This document shows positions 50,285 to 57,244 of a stretch of 64,000 nt of DNA, one piece after another. How positions within the stretch are numbered: the stretch's first letter is position 1; the number at the start of each line of letters is the position of its first letter. A program made the position numbers and the translations under genes. Where the stretch lies: contig JAHBTU010000006.1 in the NCBI GenBank assembly GCA_019638455.1, forward strand, positions 1-64,000, read 5' to 3'. A model generated the notes under the pieces. That model was given only the letters and a program-made list of their open reading frames with translations, did no database searches and was not told the origin of the DNA. Source of the stretch: Saprospiraceae bacterium. Its GTDB lineage: Bacteria > Bacteroidota > Bacteroidia > Chitinophagales > Saprospiraceae.

Positions 50285-50881
50285 CTACACAAGCTCTATT
50301 TTCCCCCTAAAAAGTCGCACAGCCCCTGCCCGCTCCAATTTTTTCAGCACTCTTGATATGGCTTCGCGTGGGCTGCCGATTTCGTCGGCGATTTCTTGGT
50401 GGGTCACGGTGATCAGGCGAGTCTCGAACAGCTTGGCCCTTTCCTCCAGCAAGTCAATGATGCGGTCGTCCAATTTTTTGAAATTGACCTTGGTGACGGC
50501 CTCCAACAACTCTTCATAGCGGGTTTGATAGAGTTTGAAAATGTATTCGGCCCAGGCGGGCGATTCGCGGATGAGGGAGGCGGCGCGTTCGGGGCGAATG
50601 AAGATGATTTCCGTCTCGTCCACCGTCACGGCACGGACTTTGGAGGCGCTGCTGTTCAACGCGCCGAGGATGGACATGACACAGCTCTCGCCGGGTTTAA
50701 GATAGTAAAGCAGGATTTCGTTGCCTTCGTCATCCTCGCCCACTACTTTCACATGGCCGCGTAGCACGACGGGTATGCTGCGAATATATTTGTGAAAATC
50801 GAGCAACACTTGGCCGGGTGGCAAGACTTTGACTTCGTTTTCGGCGGCGAGGCGGCGCAACAAGGATGGGTCGGCAAGCAT
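50285..50881 (-). CDS. Crp/Fnr-family transcriptional regulator
   Basis: 198 aa. N-terminal cNMP-binding-like domain (~10-115; VKVLPPGQVLLDFHKYIRSI, GHVKVVGEDDEGNEILLYYL, PGESCVMSILGALN) and C-terminal winged HTH (~140-198; DRIIDLLEERAKL, TVTHQEIADEIGSPREAISR, VLKKLERAGAVRLFRG). No Fnr Cys cluster; GESCVMS has one Cys. Possible redox or persulfide sensor, given the neighbours, but this is inference. It lies between the DsrE and small membrane genes and could bind the GTGAC-N4-GTYAC sites found nearby. Start at MLADPSLLRRL. Confidence 0.9.
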   Translation of the reverse strand: MLADPSLLRRLAAENEVKVLPPGQVLLDFHKYIRSIPVVLRGHVKVVGEDDEGNEILLYYLKPGESCVMSILGALNSSASKVRAVTVDETEIIFIRPERAASLIRESPAWAEYIFKLYQTRYEELLEAVTKVNFKKLDDRIIDLLEERAKLFETRLITVTHQEIADEIGSPREAISRVLKKLERAGAVRLFRGKIELV

Positions 50882-50930
50882 ATTCGAGTAGAATGACGGA
50901 GAGTAAATAGATGGTTTGGCTCGAACAAAA

Positions 50931-51377
50931 TTAGAAACCCGCCTTGATATATGACCAACCATCTTCCTGCCGCTCTACGATGGCCGCGATGCCTACTGGC
51001 ACAAAACCCGCCTCTGCCACGATTTGCGACTTTTCCAAGTTCTGCTGTTTCAAGGTATTCTCGCAAGCGATGAATTGGATGCCCTTGTTTTTCAGGGCGG
51101 TGATTTCGGGCTGCACGTTGGTCTTGTCTTTGAGCAACATCCCGATGCCCTTGTTGTGCGCCACTACTTCGAGCTGAGCGCCCGGCCAATGGGCGAGCAC
51201 GTTGTTCAACTGCCGCGTGAGGGCGCGATAGGCAGCCGTGTCGGGTGTGGTGAGCTGGAACACGATGCGATGCTGCCGCTTTTCCGGCGCGGTTGTGTTT
51301 TGGGGGGAAAAGAATAAGAAGTGAAGGAGCGCGACGATGGCGCTGGCAGCGAGCAGGTATTTTGTCAAGTTGTTCAT
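50931..51377 (-). CDS. Secreted/anchored DsrE-family-like protein
   Basis: 148 aa. N-terminal membrane segment or signal (MNNLTKYLLAASAIVALLHF), then a DsrE/F-like fold: HRIVFQLTTPDTAAYRALTR, QLEVVAHNKGIGMLLKD, KNKGIQFIACENTLKQQNLE and GIAAIVERQEDGWSYIKAGF. The 'IxFxACxNTL' pattern with Cys is typical of the DsrE-like group whose members carry or bind sulfane sulfur. Located outside the cytoplasm. It follows TsdA by 38 bp and precedes the Crp-type regulator by 49 bp. Confidence 0.85.
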   Translation of the reverse strand: MNNLTKYLLAASAIVALLHFLFFSPQNTTAPEKRQHRIVFQLTTPDTAAYRALTRQLNNVLAHWPGAQLEVVAHNKGIGMLLKDKTNVQPEITALKNKGIQFIACENTLKQQNLEKSQIVAEAGFVPVGIAAIVERQEDGWSYIKAGF

Positions 51378-51415
51378 GGTCTGAAAAAAGTTGAAGTGCA
51401 CAGCACGAGAAGCGG

Positions 51416-52513
51416 CTATTTTGCTTGTTTCAACGCCGCAATTTTATCCTTAATTGGCTGAAACGGCCCAAACTTATGCTGTTTTTCCGAAAAACTGTCG
51501 GCGAAGGGGCCGAAGGGGTGGTCAACGGGTTTGCCGAGCAGATTCGGCCAGTCGGCGGAAATATCCATGCCGGGGCGCGGCTGCGAATTGACGAAGGCCG
51601 CCACGTCCCAACATTCCTCGTCGCTGAGTTGTGGGTTTTGGTATGTGGCGCCGAACGGCATATTATACTTCACATAGCCCGCGAAGCGCGACAGTCGGTA
51701 CAGCCCCGCGCCGATGTTGTAGCTGTGCGCCCCCCACAGTGGCGGGTAGGCGTAGGTTTTGCCATCGGGGGAGAGCAGTCCCTGCCCGTCGGGAGCGTGG
51801 CAACTGGCACATTTGGCGGCGTAGATTTCCTTGCCTTTGGCGGGGTCGGCGGCGCGTGTGAGGAATGGCAAGGCGACGATGCCAGTGCCGTTCGGCACCT
51901 CATTCTTTGGGACATCGCGGCCTAACCAGTTGATATACTGCATCATCGCCTGCATTTCGCGGCTGTCGGGCGGAAGGGTTTTCCCATTCAAGCTGCGCTC
52001 CATGCAGTCGCTCACCCTTTTGTAGAGGTCTTCCTCCGTGCCGCTGCGCTCGCGGAATTTGGGGTAAGTGGAGGCGACTGCGCCGTAGTTGTTGCCCCAG
52101 GGGCGTGTGCCCGCGTCGAGGTGGCAATTCTGACAGTTCAGGCCATTGGTGATATGCGCCACACTGCCTTTTGGCCCGAGGTAGGCGGCGGTGTTGGCGA
52201 TGAGGTCGCGGCCATAGCGGATGAGGTCGCCTGTATCGTTGGCGGGAGCATAGTCGGCGTTTTTGCCTTGCCAGAGCGTGAGTTTTCGGGCGACGGCGAG
52301 GGTCATGCTATCGGGCGTTTCGTGATTTTCAACGGAATACGGCGAGGGAGCGCCTTTACTTTTGAACCAATTTTCTGGCTCCCACTTGGGCCAACTGTCG
52401 GTCAGGCTGACGACGATGCCCAGAAACATGACGAGCGCCATGAGCACGTTCAGCGTCACCGAGAGGTTGAGGCTGCGGCGCAGTTGTTCGATGGTGTGTT
52501 GTTCGTGGTTCAT
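51416..52513 (-). CDS. tsdA: TsdA-like diheme cytochrome c (thiosulfate dehydrogenase)
   Basis: 365 aa. N-terminal membrane anchor (LNVLMALVMFLGIVVSLTDS). Two c-type haem motifs: CQNCH at 127-131 and CASCH at 235-239. The stretch SDCMERSLNGKTLPPDSREM carries Cys170, about 39 residues after the first haem His, where characterised TsdA enzymes have their Cys axial ligand (recalled). TsdA oxidises thiosulfate to tetrathionate or the reverse. Its start at 52513 overlaps the stop of the upstream small membrane gene by ATGA, indicating coupling. Very likely periplasmic, anchored to the inner membrane. Confidence 0.87.
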   Translation of the reverse strand: MNHEQHTIEQLRRSLNLSVTLNVLMALVMFLGIVVSLTDSWPKWEPENWFKSKGAPSPYSVENHETPDSMTLAVARKLTLWQGKNADYAPANDTGDLIRYGRDLIANTAAYLGPKGSVAHITNGLNCQNCHLDAGTRPWGNNYGAVASTYPKFRERSGTEEDLYKRVSDCMERSLNGKTLPPDSREMQAMMQYINWLGRDVPKNEVPNGTGIVALPFLTRAADPAKGKEIYAAKCASCHAPDGQGLLSPDGKTYAYPPLWGAHSYNIGAGLYRLSRFAGYVKYNMPFGATYQNPQLSDEECWDVAAFVNSQPRPGMDISADWPNLLGKPVDHPFGPFADSFSEKQHKFGPFQPIKDKIAALKQAK

Positions 52514-52725
52514 CTTCTTACAATTTTTATGACAAGCAGCCGAATCAGGAGCAGCCACGGCAAACCGTGATAGGCCAAGTCGAACCAATCCATCGGTTTC
52601 ATGCCAATGGCGCCTCCGGCTACCCAGCGGAGTTTGCCCCAGATGTGCGGCTCCGGCACGAAGGGCGCCAGCCCCAGCGTGAGGCAGGCGATGAGCACGA
52701 ATTTCCAGTCGTTGAGTGCCTTCAT
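52510..52725 (-). CDS. 71-aa membrane protein coupled to tsdA
   Basis: MKALNDWKFVLIACLTLGLA, PFVPEPHIWGKLRWVAGGAI and a second helix YHGLPWLLLIRLLVIKIVRR. Similar small proteins (often labelled RND transporter by automated pipelines, which looks wrong) accompany TsdA-type cytochromes. Stop overlaps tsdA start by ATGA. Could help membrane assembly or electron transfer of TsdA. A start 21 bp earlier overlaps the thioredoxin gene by 17 bp. Confidence 0.8.
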   Translation of the reverse strand: MKALNDWKFVLIACLTLGLAPFVPEPHIWGKLRWVAGGAIGMKPMDWFDLAYHGLPWLLLIRLLVIKIVRR

Positions 52726-52729
52726 GTCA

Positions 52730-53029
52730 TTATTGGATAGATGCAATTACGTTTTTCAAGGTCGCTTTGCTTTGCACACCCGCCTGTCGCCATTGCAATT
52801 TTCCGTTTTTGAAAATCATGAGTGTCGGCACGCTTCGCACATTGTATTGAGCCGCCAACCCGGGATTTTGGTCCACGTCAATTTTATACACGCGCACTTG
52901 CTCGCCCATGTCGGCCTTTAGGTCTTCCAAAATGGGCGTCACCATGCGGCAAGGGCCGCACCAAGTGGCAAAGAAGTCAATGACTGTGGGTGTTTCAGAT
53001 GAAATGAGGTCTTGAAATGAAGTTTTCAT
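52730..53029 (-). CDS. Thioredoxin
   Basis: 99 aa, minimal thioredoxin fold: TPTVIDFFATWCGPCRMVTP with the WCGPC active site, LKADMGEQVRVYKIDVDQNP, YNVRSVPTLMIFKNGKLQWR with cis-Pro. Cytoplasmic reductant; in sulfur loci thioredoxins often reduce persulfide carriers. Sits directly after the kelch-like gene (9 bp gap) and before the small membrane gene (4 bp gap), so it is in the operon. Confidence 0.92.
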   Translation of the reverse strand: MKTSFQDLISSETPTVIDFFATWCGPCRMVTPILEDLKADMGEQVRVYKIDVDQNPGLAAQYNVRSVPTLMIFKNGKLQWRQAGVQSKATLKNVIASIQ

Positions 53030-53038
53030 GCTTCGAAT

Positions 53039-54649
53039 TTATTGTTTGATGATTTGACAGTTGGCGATGGTTTTGCCTTGTTCGCTGAGCAAAATAGTGT
53101 ATGTTCCCTTCGGAAACCATTTTAGAGTGACGGGCACTTGATGTTTTCCAGCCTGATATTCTTGTTCGGGCATTTTCAACACTCTTTTACCACTGGCATC
53201 GAATATCTGAATGCCGATTTGTTGTCTGGAAGTCGTTTCAAAAGAAACCTGCAACTCGTTGCGGAATGGATTTGGGATGGCTGAGACGTGCAAGGGATTT
53301 TGCTCCACGAACTTTGTGGCGCTTGCGGCACTTCGAACAAAAAACACCTTAAACAGCCGGTTGGCAGCCACGCTTTCCGCACCGGTATTGATGAAAAAAA
53401 TGTTTGGCTGACTGCTCTGGATGCCGCCTAAAACGTACCCGACAAATGCGGTGTCAGAGTCGAGGTCGTCGAATCGAAGCACGCCATTTTCGTATCGCGG
53501 CGCGTCGGAGCGAGGGATAAACTCGGCGCTTGCGCCCGTCAGATAGGGCATTTCACCGATTTTCACTTCCGCCATTTGGCCGTCGGCAAAGCGCGTCACC
53601 ATGCTGATGGTTTTTACGAACGGCACATTCGGGTCTTCGATTAAAAAACCCGTCACGTCGTCCACATAAAATTGGCTGATGCCGCCGAAAAAAATCGTGT
53701 GCATTTGATTTTCAGCGGCGCTGTAAATCGGAAGATGCGCCGTGTGGTACTGGTTCAAGTGTTGGTTGAAGGAGTTGTTCACCGAAAATCCCGTGCTGGT
53801 CACATCCACCGTGTTGAGCCACGGGAGGTCTTGGTCGTAGCGGAAAACGCCTGAAAACATCGTGAAGCCGTATGTGCCATCAGGAAAAATCTGCGGCACC
53901 ATATTGTAGTCGCGGCGATGCAGGTTTTGGGTGTCTTTCCACGCTTCGTAGTTGGTCAAAGCCAGCGTGACACCGTCGTCCGCGATCTTGAAGCGGCGGA
54001 CTTCGTTGGTGTACTCCTGAATAAATCCCGGACCATGATTTGGCCCCATAGGATTGTAGCGACCTATGAATTTTTGCCCTCCGGCGAGGTAAAAATAATC
54101 GTCGAGCGCATCGAGATAACCGCCGGTCACTTGTACGCGCGCGTCCTGAAGTTGGCGAAAATGAGGTGTCAATGATTGATTATTTATGACAGCCTCGATA
54201 ACGCCCGGCACATTCACCGCAGTCAAATAAGGGTAAGTGATGTGGTCGCTGGCGGTGTTGGAATAGCCGTAGCCGCCCACTATGTAAAGTGTGTTACCCA
54301 CCTGCCGGAACTCCATATTCGTGGATTGCAATTGCTCCACCATCGAGATGGGCAGCGTGTTGAGCGGCTTCGACCACACGTTTTGAGAAACCGGGTCGAG
54401 GACGTACACATTGTTGTTCATGCCTGCCACATCGAATGCGGCGAAAGGCTGGCGGCGGTGCAAGCCGTCTTTCCGCCCCCCGATGACGAGCCATATACCC
54501 TCGGATTCGCCGATGACGTATGCTTGCAGGCCGGGCAAATTGGGAATCGGAAGTTCTTCCAAGATGACTTTAAAATTGGGCGAAGATTGCCCTAAAAGGT
54601 TGTTTGCAGCCCAACTTAGAAGTATCGCTATTGCAAATAAATGCTTCAT
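53039..54649 (-). CDS. T9SS-sorted kelch-like propeller protein
   Basis: 536 aa. Signal peptide (MKHLFAIAILLSWAANNLLG-Q). Propeller-type repeats: GESEGIWLVIGGRKDGLHRR, NNVYVLDPVSQNVWSKPL, GNTLYIVGGYGYSNTASDHI, LDALDDYFYLAGGQKFIGRY, QMHTIFFGGISQFYVDDVTG. C-terminal ~75 residues form a T9SS sorting domain (SAIPNPFRNELQVSFETTSR ... TIANCQIIKQ). Exported to the surface; binding partner unknown. 21 bp downstream of the SoxB-like gene, so likely co-transcribed with it, which is an unusual neighbour for a surface protein. Confidence 0.82.
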   Translation of the reverse strand: MKHLFAIAILLSWAANNLLGQSSPNFKVILEELPIPNLPGLQAYVIGESEGIWLVIGGRKDGLHRRQPFAAFDVAGMNNNVYVLDPVSQNVWSKPLNTLPISMVEQLQSTNMEFRQVGNTLYIVGGYGYSNTASDHITYPYLTAVNVPGVIEAVINNQSLTPHFRQLQDARVQVTGGYLDALDDYFYLAGGQKFIGRYNPMGPNHGPGFIQEYTNEVRRFKIADDGVTLALTNYEAWKDTQNLHRRDYNMVPQIFPDGTYGFTMFSGVFRYDQDLPWLNTVDVTSTGFSVNNSFNQHLNQYHTAHLPIYSAAENQMHTIFFGGISQFYVDDVTGFLIEDPNVPFVKTISMVTRFADGQMAEVKIGEMPYLTGASAEFIPRSDAPRYENGVLRFDDLDSDTAFVGYVLGGIQSSQPNIFFINTGAESVAANRLFKVFFVRSAASATKFVEQNPLHVSAIPNPFRNELQVSFETTSRQQIGIQIFDASGKRVLKMPEQEYQAGKHQVPVTLKWFPKGTYTILLSEQGKTIANCQIIKQ

Positions 54650-54670
54650 GGTCAATATCTTAACAAGGTT

Positions 54671-56350
54671 TTACCTAAACGCATACTCCACCCCCGTCAC
54701 CTGCGTCAGCAACGTCGCCGGCGCATCCAAAGCCTTCGCGTAGCCGCGCGGCGCAGGGGTCACGGGCGAGTTGGCCGCCAGATAGTCGCGCATCGTTTGG
54801 TGCAAGGTGTAGGGCGTGTTTTTGCCTTCTTTCACATTCGGGATGCGACAAAGCACCGTGTCGGGGTCGCCGTCGCGCTCGCAGGCGCAGACGGTGTATG
54901 TCCTCTGCAAATCGAGCGGTTGGCCCCCGACGGTGACTTTTTGCACCCGCTTGCCGGGTTCGCCGAAGGCCAAAAATTCGACCTCCATGCCCTTGAATTT
55001 CACCACCCAGCCGCCGAAACGCTTGGAGGCGTCTTTGGCAAACACGTTGTTCAATTCTTTTTCCAACCAATCGAAGAGTTGCTGCCCCGTCACCTTTGCG
55101 GTACGGATGTATGAATCTACCGGCAGCATATCGAAAATGTAGCCTTCCGTAATCGGTGCGAGACCATCAGGCCCCACATTGCGCGGCGGGCAGAAACGGA
55201 AGCCGTTGGACAACACGATGTCCGTGTCCACGCGCCAGTCGAGCGCATCGAGAATCATGGTGTCAATCGTGTTTTCGATGACGAAGTAGCGATAAAGCGG
55301 CACGGTGCTGTACCCGTGCACTTTGTTGATGTCGGCCACGAAGGGCGCTTCGAGGTTGTCAATGAGTTTTTGAATTGCTGCTTTGGGCTTGTGTTTTTTC
55401 GCGTCCACTTCCAAAAGCTCGTACTTCTCGCCGACGATTTTGCCGTCTTTCACCTCCAGATCGAGCCTGCCGACAAAGGAGCCAAACGCGCCCGGCTCCA
55501 CTACTTTGGCGTACTTGCACTGAATCGGCTCGCGCACGCGCTCGTGGGTGTCGCCGCCGAAAATGTAGTCAACGCCCTCACATTCAGGAAGGTTGGCTAA
55601 GTTAATTTGCTGCGAAAGGCCGAGGTGCGCGATGATGATGACAAAATCGCATTGCTCCTGTTCGCGCAAAACCCGCACCCACGGGGCAAGGCTTTCTTCG
55701 GGTTTTGTGTAAATGATGCCTTTGGAATAATTCGGCGACTGGCGAAGCGGCACCAAGTGGTCGGTGAGTCCGATGAAGCCGATTTTTACGCCCAAACGCG
55801 ACCAAGTGTAGTAGGGCGGGAACACGAGTTCGCCCTTCTTGCCCTCACCCAAATCGTGATACATATTGGCGCACACTTTCGGCGCGTCGAGACCGCCGAG
55901 CAGGGTTTGCATTTGCTTTTTGCCGTAAATCACCTCCCAGTTGCCGGGCAAATAGAGGTCGTAGCCGAGTGTGTTCAAAATCGGCACGAAGGCTTTGCCC
56001 ATTGTTTTCACGGACAGTTCGCTGCCTTGGAACATATCGCCCGTGTCAATGGTGAAAGTGTTGGGATTGGTCTTGCGGATTTTGTCGAGCATGGTGGCGA
56101 GTTGCGCGTAGCCAGCCGTTTTTCTGAACACCATTTTTTCGTTTTCCCAAAACATCTCGTCGTGCGGGTGGATTTGGCAATGCACGTCGGTGGTTTGGAG
56201 AAGGGTGAGCGTGCCGGATTTTTCGATTGATTCGATTGGGCCGATGGGTTCGATTGAGCCGGTTGGGTTGGCGACGGCTAATGGCGACAGGCTTGCGCCG
56301 ATGCCTGTGAGGAGGGTGTTGCGGAGGAAATCTCTGCGTTTAAAGGACAT
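54671..56350 (-). CDS. SoxB-like Tat-exported metallohydrolase (5'-nucleotidase family)
   Basis: 559 aa. Twin-arginine signal (SFKRRDFLRNTLLTGIG), then a repeat-derived linker PTGSIEPIGPIESIEK. Metallophosphatase domain ~45-330: LLQTTDVHCQIHPHDE, FTIDTGDMFQGSELSVKT, LYLPGNWEVIYGKKQMQ, FVIIIAHLGLSQQINLA and FGGDTHERVREPI. The C-terminal 5'-nucleotidase domain (~370-520) ends with VTVGGQPLDLQRTYTVCACE. The GNWE element replaces the GNHE of classical 5'-nucleotidases and resembles the GHWE of SoxB, which releases sulfate from the SoxYZ carrier. Hence a sulfur role is plausible; nucleotidase activity cannot be excluded. Confidence 0.8.
   Translation of the reverse strand: MSFKRRDFLRNTLLTGIGASLSPLAVANPTGSIEPIGPIESIEKSGTLTLLQTTDVHCQIHPHDEMFWENEKMVFRKTAGYAQLATMLDKIRKTNPNTFTIDTGDMFQGSELSVKTMGKAFVPILNTLGYDLYLPGNWEVIYGKKQMQTLLGGLDAPKVCANMYHDLGEGKKGELVFPPYYTWSRLGVKIGFIGLTDHLVPLRQSPNYSKGIIYTKPEESLAPWVRVLREQEQCDFVIIIAHLGLSQQINLANLPECEGVDYIFGGDTHERVREPIQCKYAKVVEPGAFGSFVGRLDLEVKDGKIVGEKYELLEVDAKKHKPKAAIQKLIDNLEAPFVADINKVHGYSTVPLYRYFVIENTIDTMILDALDWRVDTDIVLSNGFRFCPPRNVGPDGLAPITEGYIFDMLPVDSYIRTAKVTGQQLFDWLEKELNNVFAKDASKRFGGWVVKFKGMEVEFLAFGEPGKRVQKVTVGGQPLDLQRTYTVCACERDGDPDTVLCRIPNVKEGKNTPYTLHQTMRDYLAANSPVTPAPRGYAKALDAPATLLTQVTGVEYAFR
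56222..56266 (-). repeat. Five 9-bp units of the AATCGAACC family inside the SoxB-like gene
   Basis: Printed strand: TTCGATTGA TTCGATTGG, GCCGATGGG, TTCGATTGA and GCCGGTTGG. These are the same alternating 9-mers as at 28216-28377 and (reverse) 30080-30241, in sense orientation for this gene. They encode TGSIEPIGPIESIE just after the Tat signal and keep the frame. Confidence 0.85.
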
Positions 56351-56396
56351 AAATCACTGCGTTTTCCTGCAAAGATAGAGGGCGGGAAGTGGCGGG

Positions 56397-56416
56397 ATTG
56401 TGACTAATGTTACCTT
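56397..56416. promoter_or_regulatory. Crp-like site upstream of the SoxB-like gene
   Basis: ATTGTGACTAATGTTACCTT retains the GTGAC-N4-GTTAC core shared with 44945 and 48430. It lies about 47 bp upstream of the start at 56350, a position suited to activation. Confidence 0.5.
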
Positions 56417-56456
56417 TTGTGCAAAGGGATTTGTGAGGCAGACAGTAGGGCGCCTT

Positions 56457-56903
56457 TCAGGACGTGGACGGCAAGGTGGAGGTGTATTCAGGGGATGTGA
56501 CGGTGTCGTGGTGAGTGAATGAAATACTTGCTACTTCATTTTTGCACCCGCGCGTGATAGGTGCCGTTGGTAAAGATGATGGTGTTGTCTTAGGCACAAA
56601 GCTCTTGGGTTGTATAGCCTTCAGTTCTTGTTGTCGCATCAACGTGGCCGTTTGATGGCGACCAATCGCCAAACCCTGTGCTTGCAACTCTTTGCTGATC
56701 CGCCGAGCCCCATAGCGACGCCGATGTTCCGTAAAAACCTTTTTCACCTCCGCAGCGAACGCCATTCTGGTCGAACTCGGGCGAAAACTATCCCCGCGCT
56801 TCCAGGTATAAAACGAACTGAAACAAACACTTAGAACCGTACACAAAACTCTAACTGCATACTCTGCCGATAATATGTGAACTATCTGATAGAGCAGCGT
56901 CAT
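56457..56903 (-). pseudogene. IS3-family transposase OrfB remnant
   Basis: The first ~107 residues match the N-terminal HTH_21 part of IS3-type OrfB: VRVLCTVLSVCFSSFYTWKR, EVKKVFTEHRRRYGARRISK, IGRHQTATLMRQQELKAIQP. After KSFVPKTT at about 56586 the sequence is unrelated; the entire DDE integrase core is gone. OrfB starts 4 bp inside orfA as in intact IS3 elements. Not functional. Confidence 0.88.
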
Positions 56904-57190
56904 GTCGTTCGTCCGAAGATGGCCAAGGCTTTTTTTAAAATATCCCGCTCCATTTCAACCTGCCGTGATTGCTTGCGCAATTGCTCCAACTCGGCATCAC
57001 GACCGGACTCTTCCGGTGAATACGACGACTTTTGCTCCGTGCGCCATTTGTACAACAAGTTCTCGCTCATGCCCAAGGAGCGGGCTACATCCGGTACGCT
57101 CCGACCTCCGTTGACCATCCGTAGCGCTTCGCTTTTGAAGCCTTCATCATTCTTGCGACGCACTGCTTTGATCTTTTTTTGTTTTTCCAT
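56900..57190 (-). CDS. IS3-family transposase OrfA
   Basis: 96 aa. HTH of the IS3/IS150 OrfA type: DEGFKSEALRMVNGGRSVPD, VARSLGMSENLLYKWRTEQK, then a leucine-zipper-like helix EQLRKQSRQVEMERDILKKA and LAIFGRTT. Intact length for the family. Upstream, AGTTTTGTGTGCGGAAAAAT and AGACCATCTC (to ~57241) probably include the IS end. Because OrfB is truncated it cannot transpose alone. Confidence 0.85.
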   Translation of the reverse strand: MEKQKKIKAVRRKNDEGFKSEALRMVNGGRSVPDVARSLGMSENLLYKWRTEQKSSYSPEESGRDAELEQLRKQSRQVEMERDILKKALAIFGRTT

Positions 57191-57244
57191 CTTGACACAA
57201 ATTTAAGAGAGTTTTGTGTGCGGAAAAATTAGACCATCTCATTT

